NCBI GenBank assembly: GCA_003988855.1
Contig: QYAI01000042.1
Coordinates: forward strand, 62,001 to 126,000
DNA length: 64,000 bases
Source: Arachnopeziza araneosa
Lineage: Eukaryota > Ascomycota > Leotiomycetes > Helotiales > Arachnopezizaceae
Reading direction: 5' to 3'
The notes beneath the pieces are model-generated. The model made no database searches. It saw only the letters and a program-made list of their open reading frames with translations, and was not told where the DNA came from. Shown here piece after piece: positions 1-11,512 of this stretch. Both the position numbers and the translations under genes were made by a program. Position 1 is the stretch's first letter, and each line of letters starts with the position of its first letter.

Positions 1-1932
1 TAATCCAAATTGATTCGAAAATCTATATAAACAGTGGCTCAGACGGTCAGATTTTTTTCTTTTCTTCTCTTTTCTTCACTTACCTTCTTGAGGGTCAGGC
101 GCTCATGAATGCTTTGATCTACGGTACGAGACCTCTATTGCACATCGGGGCGTCGAGATCGTTGACTTTCCTGCGGGGACGTCATCGGGGGAATTTTTGA
201 TTGCACACATCTTTCGGGATGCTTTTCATTATGACTATCGCTTTGCGGTGCTATGAAGAAGAGACAACGTCGGCCTTCTGTAAATTTTGCCTCCTAGAGT
301 AGGTCTGAAGAAGAAGGAAAGGGAGGGAGATCGAACGTCTGGACTGCCGCTCATCCTATGCGGTGACTCGTCTCATTCCAGTGCACGTTTAACCCTAGAA
401 TCGTACTTCCTTCTCCATGTAATATCCTAACCAAATTTCTGACCCCAGGCTGACAAAATAATCTAAGGTCTCAGAGAACTCGTATCACTGTTAGCATAGC
501 AGGCATCAGCAACAAGATACTGTAAGTAAAAATTAACACTTCTAAAGCTCGATTATTCAATGCTTGGGTCGAGATTTAATGCATGGTAACAAAGTTACCC
601 AATATCTCTCGATAATTAAGACTATCAAAAATAGTTTAGGTTTCGCACCAACTCCAGAAGATTCTAACCAATCTAATTCAGCGAAATATCCATTCCAGAT
701 GATGAACTTCTTCTCCTCGTATAAACTATTTCTCTTTCCTTTCCCTTTCGCTGCCAGAACTTTCTCGCTATTCATAACCTCATCAGAAGCTTTCCTGAAT
801 GCTGCCATTGTTGAACACGATTCAAGAGCTATATTACTTCAATGTACGGGGTCCGTTTGATATCACCACATGCTATCCCCCTTCAAGAGATCCGAGTGCC
901 TAGGTAGTAAGCTGTGCTGAAAAGTCACGGGACTTTGCAACATTAAAGCACAACTTGAGTATCTGAGAACTATCGTCAATGATCTAGTTATCTAGTTACG
1001 TTTGATTAAAGCTCTAGAGTACGTAGACAAATTTTATTCGCAGTCCAGGCCCTTCTTTACAGTGGACGCGAACAAGATGTCGCACTTGACTACATAGGAT
1101 TCTTTAGTAGGAGATTTGAGGTCTGAGAAGACTTATAGCTCTACAAAACATTTCGTATGACTTAAAATATATATTTCTTCAATCCAGGGATTTTAAAGAG
1201 CATTTGTACCTACGTACAAGATGTTCTAGAAATTATATTACGTCCATGCAAAGACCAAGCTAACCATTCATATGAAAGACATAGAGCTATATTGAAGTCA
1301 TAAATAAAGCAAAACCAACTCAATTCCAACCTAAATGACGCCGGCATCGCACCAAGCTAACTATTCATATGAGAGACATAAAGCGATATTGAAGTCATAA
1401 ATCAAGTAAACCAAACTCAATTCTAACCCAAATAACGCCTGCATCAGACTAAGCTGACTATTCATGTGAAAGCCATAGAGCTATATTGAAATCATAAGTA
1501 AAGCAAAACCAGCTCAATCCCAATCCAAGGGATGCCAGAATCAGACCACCAACTAACAAAGGAAATCGTTGGCAAACCTCTTGAACAAAATTGTTCATTG
1601 GCTACCTAGGAAGTCACATATCGATCAAAGGCTAAAGGTAATTCCCTAAATCCATTGATCTATGCCAAATCCTCGTGCTCCTCAAAGTGCGTTCTGCTTG
1701 TCGAAATCAGCAAAGCCTTACCTTATCCACAACGACATAGCTGTTGATGAGCCTTGATGAAACTGTCCCTTCCACGGTTTACCACCAGTGGCACAGAATC
1801 ATGATTTTGTAGCGGCTGGGGCCCCGAAAGGCTTAGAACGGTGGCAATGAACGCGTCTGTGGGTGCCCCAAGAAGACGTGTTCAAGCGGTTTTCGGGGCA
1901 CTTGAGTAAGACTAGTGGCTTTTTTGGTTGGG
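1..1932. other. Non-coding stretch at the window edge
   Basis: No convincing gene is seen. Two overlapping antiparallel ORFs of 83 and 98 codons near 557-860 have no recognisable family and are AT-rich, low-information reading frames. The only structured element is the 97-bp tandem repeat at 1257-1547. Because this is the window edge, part of a neighbouring gene's flank may be included. Confidence 0.6.
1257..1547. repeat. 97-bp minisatellite, three tandem copies
   Basis: Three head-to-tail copies start at 1257, 1354 and 1451, each exactly 97 bp and each beginning AAGCTRAC followed by YATTCATRTGARAG. Copies differ at scattered positions, mostly by transitions, and contain no indels that change the period. 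Sequence before 1257 and after 1547 does not continue the pattern. The repeat lies downstream (3') of the C2H2 gene and codes for nothing recognisable. Confidence 0.9.
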
Positions 1933-4900
1933 TTATAAGCAAGCCTCACTGAGTTCGACCCACAATTCTCTGCCGCTAGCAGTTAACCGTAGAAGGGATA
2001 TCAAATGCCAGATTCTCAATCCTTCGTCACCAAAGTAAAGCTGATAGCTAAACCCAGAGCTCTGATTGACATGCCTTGCTCCTATCAGTTGATTATGATG
2101 AAAAGGGCCATCCTGACGAGATATCGGAAACTTTTCTCTTATGATTTCGCTAAGCCGATGGAGGTCTGCGTCTGCAAAGATGCTCCTGATTCCCCATGTA
2201 TCAAGCAAAAGCATAGAGTTGATAGAGCCCAGTGAAGAGTCTCTCGAAATAGGATCCGAAAAATTGACAGTGTCCAAAAGGCNAAGGCCCATGATGGCGT
2301 ATACTATATCCCNAATAGGTTCTAATTCATTATTCAATAAATTGATTAGTTGATGGTCCGAACTTTTCATGACGTCTAACACAGGCATTTCCTTGCCTTT
2401 CGCAAGTGGTTTTTGTTTGGAATCTTGTCTAGCAGAATCGAGAACTAATTTAGAAGGATTGACTCCGGCTTTCATTGTCGCTTGATGTCCATATGTGAGG
2501 ATGGGACTGAATAGATTAGCAAAAACACCATATAGATTATAGACACGAGCCGTACATGCAGAAACAATAACCCCTAGCGTAGTCTTAATTACTGTAAACC
2601 GCTGAATTTGATGGTAGACTGTCTGGTAAAGTTTGTCTTCCCGAGTTGAACAGGTAGCTAATGTAGTAAGATCTGACCTAGTATCACCCTCCGGTTCTTT
2701 CCAAAGTATTTTAAANACCTGCAAAGAGTTANATCCCATAGCGCTCATGCGAAACAAAAAGAACTTGCCTTGCCTGGCTGAAAATATTTTGAACAACGCC
2801 CCTTAAATCCTGTATCTAAGTTAGCAACTTATAATTCCAACTAGTTCACTAGCATTTTCAGTTGAGATCTTACTAGATGAGGCTGCGGAGGATAGAAATA
2901 CGGAATTGGCATTCTCCCTTTGACGAATTGGCTTATCCTTTGTAGCGATGCATTTGTNGTTAGGAGATTGTAGAGCTACGTTGGATTTGAATCGAGGACC
3001 CNATGCTCGACGATTTGTTGGAAAGAGAGAAGGGGTTGGAAGAGATGGAATTGGTTCTTCGGGATCTGTCAAATACCTCTGTAGCATAAGACTTTTTTGT
3101 TGGTTTATGTCCTTAGTAGTGATGCTAGTACAGTTTGCCGAAACCTTTGAGGACATATCCTGTTCTTGTATAAGCTGCTTTGGTGCGAAACATGATTGCG
3201 GTAGTGGGTGATTCAGTAATTCGAGGTTGGAGATTTGGCGTCCAGAACTATGATTGTGTTGATTACTGTAATTCGAAGATCCAGAGTCTGTTCTCCTGTG
3301 GTTCTGAGGACCAGTATCTTGATGTAGGAGATAGTTATTAGAAGCCTTTGCCGGTACTTTTCTGCTTCCACCTCCACCACCACCATCATCAAAATCTTCA
3401 CCATCGTCGTCATCACCCCTTGAATCTCTAGGAAAGAAGTCTTGGGGACTACCGAAGAACATTTTCCTATAGTGTTCTGCAATGTGCTCTATCCTTTCAT
3501 CCCATGTCTTGAACGTCGTCTCGCAAAATGAGCATTGTCGAGGCCAATCACTCTCGACTGCAAATTTCCAATCATCAATAGATGCTGTATTGCTATTGCG
3601 GAATGGATGCTTGACTCGAAGATGCTCAATGAAGCGATCTCTTCTAGGGAAGTTGGCAGCAGACTTCCTTGCACATTGACATTGTAAGAAGTGAAGTCTC
3701 ACGTCTCCTCCCAATTCCGAAAATGGGACCCGGCAGAATTGACAAATTGGCTCTCCATTCATATTGATTAGAGGAGGAGCACTCAAACACTCCCAGCACA
3801 TGAATCTCTCTTGTGGATAGTGCTTTTCTCCTTCTTCGTGTCGCTTCCAGTCTGCAAAGGTGTGGCTTGAATAGCAACATCCTTCAAGGGTACAGCGAAA
3901 TGTGGGTTTTGAATCGCACATTAAACAGTTTTTGTACGAGCAATGCTTAGAAGAACATTTGTGATTAATGCCAGCATCTGAAGACTCGCCTAGTTGCCTC
4001 GCTTGGCGTGGAGGAGAGGAAACCGAAGTGTTTTCGCTCAAATCTTGAGAACGCAGAACATCTGACGAACACGCCGAGTACTGAGAAGACGATAGGATTG
4101 AAAGGTTGAGATCACTTTCAGAGCTTTCAAGATTGCCGTACTTTTGTTCGTCGTCGAATATTTGTCTTAGTTGTTCTTCTAATCTCGCGACTTCCTCTTG
4201 GCGATCCTTCATTTGCTCAAGTAAGTCGACAGCTTTCCTTTGAGCAACCTTTGACGATAGAGATGAGATATTCTCTGCAAAAAGATCTGCATGTTCTAAA
4301 TTCCCATTCGTCCTTTTTTCCTCGAAGGGGTGGAGTTGAGTAGGAACGGAACTAGAAGTTGACGAAAGGTTCGAAACCTTCGTCGACCGCTTTCCGGAAA
4401 TTGATAATCCACTCAGAGGCCAACGTCTTNGAGAGCTCCTTCTGCCAGTAGCAGAGTTTTTGTGTAGACTTTGAAAAGGTTTGAAAGGCATACGTGAACG
4501 ACATTTGTGCCTGGTAGTCTTGTTTGATGCTGTCTTGGACTTTGGCAATTGAAGATGCTTATGCCTCATTTGGCCATAAGGAGGTTCAGGATGCCAAGTA
4601 TTGAATATTTGACCTGAATTGGTTTGAGGNTTGAAGGTTGGCTCTGACAACCAATCATTGCCCCTGATCATCGAAGTTTGAAGTTGATCTGAGTTCGCTA
4701 CTACTTGTTAAGCGTATATTATGTAACAAGGCTTTAGGACATATACCTTTTGAAGAATCAACGAATACCATGCTACGCTGATCATCCAAATTTATCACTG
4801 GNATCCCAACATTCTCACTCGGAATACTAACGTCCGATAACGCTCCAATAGTGGTGAAATTTGAGGGATCTGATAGGGTTCCCGAACCGTCTAGCAAACA

Positions 4901-4975
4901 CATCTCAATATTTGGCTGTACGTCAATTTGTAGTAGCCAATCAAACTCCCAGCCGGGGATGATGTTGTCGCTCAT
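1933..4975 (-). CDS. Fungal C2H2-type zinc finger protein, three exons
   Basis: Proposed exons are 4975-4747, 4688-2874 and 2777-1933, giving 962 residues. Intron 1 (58 bp) has GTATAT, CTTAAC and CAG; intron 2 (96 bp) has GTAAGA, GCTAAC and TTTTCAG. Both joins keep frame. Visible parts are a coiled-coil-like segment near residues 226-256 rich in Glu/Arg/Gln, a Cys/His cluster from about 319 to 410 with several CxxC pairs, and a C2H2 finger near 459-482 (CSFC, then HIAEH). A short Asp/Gly-rich run follows near 500-520. The family is a fungus-wide group of C2H2 proteins, probably nuclear and DNA-binding, without assigned targets. The last exon has no recognisable domain and could belong to a separate gene, but splicing into it is in frame. 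Several single N bases leave unknown residues. Confidence 0.75.
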
Positions 4976-5385
4976 TTTCAGCCTTATCTGGTGGTCTATG
5001 TGTTGAATAATCGATTTTAGTGATGACTCTTACGGCGATAGTAGTTTCTGTTCTTAAAAAGTGCTGCGAGTCTGGATCATAAACGGCGAGCAATTTAGAG
5101 TATGATCGCCTTTACAGATGTGGCAGGCTCTGCTTTTGGGTGGGCAGAGATGGAGGGCATGCGTGGGCGTGCATGATGCCCAGGGCATGAAGACGAGGGC
5201 GGCTAATGATGTGTGTATGTGAATCAGTGGCTTTCAGTCCTCTCGGGCATAGGGCTTTGTATTGGATAGCCACGTGTTCGAAATTATCAAGTCAGCCTCG
5301 AGAAGATGAGCAAGAGATGGGAGGTCTAAATGACAGAAAATTTCGAGTGAATTGAAATTCTTCTTTGCAGATTTGCAGATCAAAC
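4976..5385. other. Intergenic spacer
   Basis: This 410-bp gap holds the 5' flank of the C2H2 gene and the 3' flank of the acetyltransferase gene. I see no ORF, RNA gene or clear binding site in it. Confidence 0.6.
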
Positions 5386-6920
5386 TCAAATTACTTTACC
5401 TAACCTCACTCGCACAGCATCCAACACACCTCTCACCATCTCTCTTCTTAAAACTCCCTCGTCAAAGGTCGCAACGACAATACAATCCCCTCCTTTCACC
5501 GTCGCTACATTGAAACTCATCCCGAAATGTCCCAACTTCGCTCTAATAGCACCAGCCGAGAAAGCGATATCCTTGATACTCCACCCGTCTCCTTCCTCAT
5601 CCGGATCCGTCACTATCTTCGGCTCGAAAACGCCCAGATTGGATATCAAGAAGGAGTTATTCTGATATAAGCCCAGCCCATAAAAGGTCCCCGCTTCTTC
5701 GTCGTCTTCTCCCAAAAGCTTACCTATAAGAAAGTTTTGTAGTATAGTATCGGACTTGAACAAGCTCTGATTCAAATGGCGTTTATATTTCGTTGCTAGT
5801 TGCCAAACCTTCAAGGTTTGAGGGGAGAGGTCGTGTTTTCTTGATATATCATCACCTGTGAGTTCAGGGAGACGATACGGACCAAGGGTCTGCGCTCGAT
5901 TATGNGCACTCGANGTACTGGTAAAGACATCATTGCTGAAGCCGTTTTTCAGAAGAAGTCTGGCATTGACAGCTAATATCGAGAACCCTATCTTTGCATT
6001 CTGATAAAAGTCTGTAGCCAAAGTGACCTGAATCAATGTGTGAAGCAAGGCAGTGAAAGAAGTATCATGAGCTCGACAAGCCGCCACACATTCTGACATC
6101 GTGGCATTATCTATGCGGAGGATTTCGGCTCTGGTGATGGTTCGCTCTCCCGCAGGAAAAGGAGAAAAGACGGTGGGATAATCTAGTGATACGACGGCGT
6201 CGGAGAAGAGGAAGTACTTTTCATTGATGAAGAAGCGAATCAGGACCCAGAAGAGGAAGTCATATATGACTTTGATCCAGCTGATTCGGTTCTTAATCAC
6301 ATCTAGAGGGTTTGGAGGAGGCGCTTTGTCCGTTGTTGTGACAATGTGATCCTGCTCACTAGTTTCTGGCTGATTTAGAGCTGATAGTAAACGCCTGTGA
6401 AAGGCGTATCCGGAAAGGCCATCAGCGATGGAGTGGTGAAAGATGAAAGTTGCCCGAGTCCCATTCAACACAACCACTCTCCACCACGGCTTCGTTTTAT
6501 CTTTCGTATCAAACCACTCATTATGATACTTCTCAACTAGCTTCCTCAGTTCAAACTCCCCGGCATCTTCTACAAACTCAACGCATTGATCCAAGTCAAT
6601 ACTTGGTAATCTCGCTTCCCAGAGGCGATGGTTCTCCCTCTTCTTCTCAGAGGGTCGGGTCACGCCAATGATACTCAAAGATGGGTGCTCATTGATAACT
6701 TCAGCTAAGGCGGGATACAGTAGCTTAGGGGTGAGTTTGCCGGTGGGGTGTGAGTATTCCACTGTTACGAGAACATTGGATTGGATGCCTAGATCGTGAA
6801 AGAGGTTTGATAGGACTTCGTATTGCCCTTATTACCGTATGAGTACCAACACCGAACAGCATAAGCGAAGGCAGTTTGCTCACCAGCTTTACGAATGAGA
6901 TTGAACGACTGATCATTCAT
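5386..6920 (-). CDS. Alcohol O-acetyltransferase family protein (AATase, condensation-like fold)
   Basis: Exons are 6920-6884 and 6827-5386, giving 492 residues. The 12-codon first exon is joined by a 56-bp GTGAGC...TAAG intron, restoring a start MNDQSFNLIRKAGQYEVLSN, which fits this family's N-terminus. The catalytic motif HxxxDG appears as HHSIADG at residues 143-149. The C-terminal block with SFLISNLGVFEP matches the structural DFGWG-like region of acetyl-CoA-dependent O-acyltransferases. Yeast ATF1/ATF2 of this family acetylate alcohols or sterols; many filamentous-fungal members act in specialised metabolism. Length is usual for the family (about 480-530). Two N bases near 5905-5914 fall in the coding sequence. 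The substrate cannot be told from sequence, and no biosynthetic backbone gene is adjacent. Confidence 0.85.
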
Positions 6921-7453
6921 GGCGATAGCACTTGGTAACTTGACTCATCGGTGTCGATCGTCAGAATCTCCAAGTTTCAAAGCGCTTTCTTGATGGCATG
7001 ACAATGTAGCTCTCGCCAATATGTGAGACCGTTCAGATGCAGTCCGGGTTGACATTCTGCCGTGCTGACAAAGACCTCTGAGAGAGAAAGCTGTTTCGAG
7101 GTTGGACATATCCTGATTTTGAATCACTTCTGGCGTCGAATCTAATGCTAATGAGTAATTTTAGACGTTTGAAAACTTGTCGACGAGGATGGAGAAGTCT
7201 TGACATGATAAAGGACTAGCAGATGCGAGGTGCGCAAGGGTTTGTAGTGTTTGCAGCAACATACCTCCTCAATCAGGGTTAAACAAATGCAAATACAAAC
7301 CAACAGTCAAAGCATTACTATAAAACTCAAGGAATGACATGACATCTTAATTTACTAATCTACACATACAAAGTCCATACCAACTCCAAATCAATTCGCA
7401 AGCCATGCCAGCATCTCTTATACCATTCGTATCTCATCCAAAATTGACCCTTC
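6921..7453. other. Intergenic spacer
   Basis: Promoter side of the acetyltransferase and 3' flank of the next gene. A 60-codon minus-strand ORF at 6945-7127 has no recognisable family and no reason to be preferred over chance. Confidence 0.55.
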
Positions 7454-8869
7454 TTAACCTGCTCGCCTATAACCGCTAGCTCTCTTCTTCCTCCTCTCTT
7501 CCGCATAATCGCTTCCTGCAGTGCTACTTAATCCAGGAATAGGATGGTGGTAACTCTTTGTTCCGACATCACTACTCATGGCAGATCCAACTTCGCTCTC
7601 TTCATAATAGCTTCCGGGGATCTTCTTCGTTGGGCTACGGCTTGCGCGTCGACGTTCTCTCTCCTCGCGTCTAGCGATACGATCAGATTCTTCATGTCTG
7701 GAAAGACGTTCAGATTCTTTGTATATGGTGGTTTGTTCGGTTTCTTCGTGTCTAGTAAGGCGTTCTGATTCTGCAACCGTAGAGTCATCACCAGCTTGGA
7801 AGCTAAAGTCTCGACGAGCCGCCCTGCCCTTCTCCTGAAGTCTTCTTGCTTCGAGCTTAATTGGATCGTCAGTATCTGTGATAAGAGGGACCTTAGCGCT
7901 TGGGGATGAGTGTGTCCAGTAAGCAGTGCTGCCGCCTTCGCTGGTGCTAACAACTTTTCGGATTCCAGTATTACCACCACCAGTGTATGTGTCCTTGCGC
8001 TCCTTCCTGATCTTCGTAGGTGTGCTTGTAGGTGTATTTTCCCTGTGAGAGAGGAGCTCAGAGGCGGCCGAAGAATTATCTTGGGTTGATCCATCCCATG
8101 TGCTAGCCTCAGACTCCTTGTTTAGACCTCCAACCCGGGCAGGCTTCTCATGACGATAGGCTCGAACGGCATCTCTAACACCAGCGTCCAACTCTTCTTC
8201 GCCATTCATCGTCCCAATATCAGTTCCAGCCTCGCTCATAGTCATTGCGGGCTTGCTCTTCTTTTCCTTACGCTTCTTCTCCTTTCGTTTCTCTTCCTTC
8301 TTGACTTTCTGCTTTATCTCGCTCATATCGCTCCCCAAGGTACTGCCACCCAACGAACTAGTCATTTGGCTGCTCTCCTCGTCATCAAAATCCTTGTACC
8401 TCTTCATCCCCTTCTTCTTCCTTCCCCATTTACTCCTCCCTGATTTCTCACTCTGTCCATGGACCACGCTGCCACCACCCAGATCGGTGCTCTCAGTCGC
8501 GCCACTTAACGTTGTACCATTCGGACCTTTGCGTCGTAGCACCGTAGATTTGTAGTCGTCCCAATCATTCTCTTTGAAATAGAATCCGCCGTTCTTGGCC
8601 CAAAAGAAGAACCAGATTCCTGTAAGCACGAAAGCGACACCGATGAGACCGAAAAGTCCAAAGACTGCATTATTGGGAATATTGTTAGGAGGTGTGACGC
8701 CTGCCCCGGGATCGTTGGGAGTTCGAGGGAGAAGATTTTGTGCCCGAGCAAAGACACCGGCGGCTTTTGGAGAGAATTCAGAGGATGCGTCCGCCAGGGA
8801 GGGAGCAGGGCTGCGTTTGAGTAGAGAGGAAATGTAGGATGCGATCGTACTTTGAGGGAGAGGTGCCAT
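7454..8869 (-). CDS. Single-pass membrane protein with highly charged cytoplasmic tail, unknown function
   Basis: One uninterrupted reading frame of 471 residues starting at an ATG. A weakly hydrophobic N-terminus and Pro/Asn-rich segment precede one strong membrane span at about residues 68-91 (VFGLFGLIGVAFVLTGIWFF). The tail begins with an aromatic/acidic patch (GGFYFKENDWDDY). It then has a Lys/Glu block near 180-203 and near-repeats of ESERL-(T/S)-RHEE close to residue 370-400, ending in Arg/Ser/Glu-rich disorder. This layout is seen in uncharacterised single-pass proteins of filamentous ascomycetes. I cannot assign a function; a plasma-membrane or endomembrane adaptor is possible but only inferred. 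Confidence 0.8.
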   Translation of the reverse strand: MAPLPQSTIASYISSLLKRSPAPSLADASSEFSPKAAGVFARAQNLLPRTPNDPGAGVTPPNNIPNNAVFGLFGLIGVAFVLTGIWFFFWAKNGGFYFKENDWDDYKSTVLRRKGPNGTTLSGATESTDLGGGSVVHGQSEKSGRSKWGRKKKGMKRYKDFDDEESSQMTSSLGGSTLGSDMSEIKQKVKKEEKRKEKKRKEKKSKPAMTMSEAGTDIGTMNGEEELDAGVRDAVRAYRHEKPARVGGLNKESEASTWDGSTQDNSSAASELLSHRENTPTSTPTKIRKERKDTYTGGGNTGIRKVVSTSEGGSTAYWTHSSPSAKVPLITDTDDPIKLEARRLQEKGRAARRDFSFQAGDDSTVAESERLTRHEETEQTTIYKESERLSRHEESDRIARREERERRRASRSPTKKIPGSYYEESEVGSAMSSDVGTKSYHHPIPGLSSTAGSDYAEERRKKRASGYRRAG

Positions 8870-9826
8870 ATTTGCAACTGTCCTTGGTATTTTGCGAGGG
8901 ATTGAGCTGCTATTGCAGNTGATAACGCCGTTCGTTAAGGTACCTCAACCTTCCTGAACTTTTGTTAAGTTAGGGAAGGTATCAATTCGAGAATCATCAA
9001 GCGAAAAATGGTTTGTATGATTTTTGAGAAAGGAAGTTTGAGGCCAACAAGTGTTACTGCTGATCCTTGGTTGAATTCTTGGGAGGGAGGTTGGTGTGGC
9101 TGGGAAGTTTGTTTACATTCGTTGATGATGACCAAAGATTCTCACCGGGCAACGAACCACGTGATCATTCCAAGCACCACCTGCACCTTCCATCTGGTGA
9201 AGAGCACATCTTACTCACTTATTTACTTAAGGTTCCTTTTTGAGTCTTCGATATGTTCAAACGTCCATTATGAGCTATTTAGCTATTGACCTCTCACTAC
9301 ATGCTATGCAATCTCATCCTGATCGCTCATCTACAACTACAGGTAAATGAGAACTCCGAGACTACCCAGCTCCTTTGAAGAAAATCCCGACTTGATTCTA
9401 ACCAACTCTTGCGCCATCCAATGCGAATATAGACGCACAAGACGACTCAGATAAAATACATGCCATTGCTAGCAATAATGCATGTCTTCTATCAAATGAA
9501 CTAGGATCCAATCTGCCCAGCATGTGCTTAATGAGGTATTCGTCATAAATCATACAGTCATACAAATTCGTATCGAAACATGCTCCAATCCTCCAGAATC
9601 AAAAGATTAGCTAAGCTAAAAAGCCTCCGGGTGCTTTTTGGGGGTATACAACTCTTCCTCTTATTTGACTTTTGACAAAAAAAGGAGAAATCAAAATCCG
9701 CCCAATTGTATGCACATAGAGTGATGCGAAGTGAAGAAAGAAACTTTGGCCCAGCCTGTTGGGATCATGTCCGCTAAATCCAAAGAGAAGACAAAAATAA
9801 AGAAATGATTGGTAGAGGAAATGCCA
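8870..9826. other. Intergenic spacer
   Basis: This holds the 5' flank of the membrane-protein gene and the 3' flank of the disordered-protein gene. A 93-codon plus-strand ORF at 9008-9289 has no family match I recognise and no introns or context to support it. A CACGTG hexamer at 9158-9163 is the only notable site. Confidence 0.5.
9158..9163. promoter_or_regulatory. CACGTG E-box in the promoter of the 7454-8869 gene
   Basis: The palindromic hexamer lies about 290 bp upstream of the ATG at 8869 and is followed by ATC. bHLH factors such as Cbf1/SREBP-like proteins bind this core in fungi. It may be chance; one such hexamer is expected about every 4 kb. Confidence 0.3.
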
Positions 9827-11512
9827 TCAGAAGTAATCAGGTCCTGGTGGATACTGCTGCGATTTCCGATACGCCCTCCCGGAGCTGCTCACTCTGGAAC
9901 GGGCAGAAGGCCGCTCCTCTCGGGTTCGACGACCATCCTCAATTCGCGCAGTATGACGCTCCTCTCGTGTCCGGCGACCATCTTCAATATGTCGTTGTCT
10001 GCCACCATATACCGAGTTAGATTGTTCGCTGCCAGTGCGAATATTCTTCTCTCGTTTGATTTCAATTGCTCCTCCTTCCGTGCAGTCAATTTGAGTTCCT
10101 CCAACCATAACACGAGCCTGCCCAGTGACTTTGATGGTCATATTCTCATCATCATTTCCACTGCCACTTCGGGTTGTTCGAGTTGTAGCAGATTTCTTGT
10201 AGTCGCTGTCATCATGGCTACCGCTGCTTTTAGTGCTCCGGCTGCTACCCACTTCCCTTTTTTGTTGTTTCCTCAACATCTCAGCCGTAAGAGGTGCCGT
10301 TGGGCCGCCGGTCACATTCTCTTGATATGAGGCAGCTTGGCTGAGCTGCTGTTCGTACCCGCTCGATGCAACTGATTCTGGTTGATCGTAATAACTTGAT
10401 CGCCGACGTCCTGAATTTGCAGATTCGACTGTTACTCTCCCGTGGCCAGTGCTTAGATCATATGACACTGAATGTCGATTGACACTTGGCCGTCGAGGTC
10501 GAGGTGGCTCCGGATACTCGGACCTCGCGAGACGATAGTCATGTGGATCAGGTGCCTCGATAGGATAATCGGTAGAACGTCTGAGGATACCAGCTCGAGG
10601 GACAATCGACGGAGGAGGCATGGCTAATGCGTCTGCCTCTGCCCTGGTCATGGGTGGGTTCCGTAATATACTACCTCTCCTTGGTCTCCTCATGGTAGCA
10701 GACTCCGAAGCTGAGTTATATCCATCATCGTCGTACTCGGAGGGGGATGGCATGTCCCTTGTTCCAAAAGCCGATGTTGTGCGAGAAATAGGGTCGAACG
10801 TCGGATGAGCACTTCGAACCATCTCAAATCTTGAGGCTAACGGTCGTGCAACCAGTTGTTGTTGTTGTTGGTTGCCAAAATAATCGCTTTGCTGGACAGC
10901 TTGCAACGGAGTGGCGTAGCGTACATAAGATGATGGTGCGGGAGGTGGATACGACGGGGTTACCATCTGCTGTTGCTGCCAGTATGGATTCATGGAAAGT
11001 GGAGGTCCAGTCTGCGTGCCATAAGTTGATTGTGCCGAGTGGAAGCTGGGAGGTCTGGGATACGTTTGAGCCGTCAGTGGTCGAGGTCGGTGTGCGAGCG
11101 GTATAGGTTGCGAGGCCGTCGAGGAAGAAACGGTGGTAGGTGTGGAATTTGGAATTCCATAATACGACTGATCGTCCCTCATCGAGTTGCTTGGTATCGA
11201 CACTTTGGGATATCCTCTTGTCTCGTGTGCGGATGGCGGTCTGTTGATCTTACGGGGTGACTTGGAGGTGGACATCCTTCGCTCGAGTTTCGAATCCTGC
11301 TCTATGTTCGTCGTGTCGAGGTACTGCAATGCAGTGGTAGATGGGTCGGTCGGGGAGATGGTCGAGTCTGTTTGAGAGCGGCGTGATTTGGGAGGTCGAC
11401 TCTCACGATTTTTTGGCTTTGTAGATGCGCTCCGCCGGGTGCCACGCACGGCCTTGCCAGAGGTCTCGTCGACCTCCTCGAAATAGGCGGGCCGAGCTTT
11501 GTCAGAGCCCAT
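9827..11512 (-). CDS. Long disordered protein, unknown function
   Basis: Single-exon frame of 561 residues. The start is the ATG at 11512 in the context ACCATGG; an in-frame GTG two codons upstream is less likely. The sequence is low complexity throughout, rich in Ser, Arg, Pro, Gln and Thr, with short polyglutamine (QQQQQ). One ordered-looking patch lies near residues 460-492: MTIKVTGQARVMVGG followed by TQIDCTEGGAIEIKRE. It has a beta-strand-like alternation and looks conserved in type. Near the C-terminus IEDGRRTREER occurs twice in tandem. It ends in PPGPDYF. No known domain is recognised. Its promoter side is G-rich on the plus strand, hence pyrimidine-rich on the coding strand, common for fungal promoters. 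Confidence 0.75.
   Translation of the reverse strand: MGSDKARPAYFEEVDETSGKAVRGTRRSASTKPKNRESRPPKSRRSQTDSTISPTDPSTTALQYLDTTNIEQDSKLERRMSTSKSPRKINRPPSAHETRGYPKVSIPSNSMRDDQSYYGIPNSTPTTVSSSTASQPIPLAHRPRPLTAQTYPRPPSFHSAQSTYGTQTGPPLSMNPYWQQQQMVTPSYPPPAPSSYVRYATPLQAVQQSDYFGNQQQQQLVARPLASRFEMVRSAHPTFDPISRTTSAFGTRDMPSPSEYDDDGYNSASESATMRRPRRGSILRNPPMTRAEADALAMPPPSIVPRAGILRRSTDYPIEAPDPHDYRLARSEYPEPPRPRRPSVNRHSVSYDLSTGHGRVTVESANSGRRRSSYYDQPESVASSGYEQQLSQAASYQENVTGGPTAPLTAEMLRKQQKREVGSSRSTKSSGSHDDSDYKKSATTRTTRSGSGNDDENMTIKVTGQARVMVGGTQIDCTEGGAIEIKREKNIRTGSEQSNSVYGGRQRHIEDGRRTREERHTARIEDGRRTREERPSARSRVSSSGRAYRKSQQYPPGPDYF

Noticed and set aside
564..860. 98-codon plus and 83-codon minus ORFs overlapping each other
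   Set aside because: Antiparallel overlap in AT-rich sequence with no family features.
9809..10330. 173-codon plus-strand ORF antisense to the disordered-protein gene
   Set aside because: It is the shadow of a long, compositionally biased gene on the other strand.
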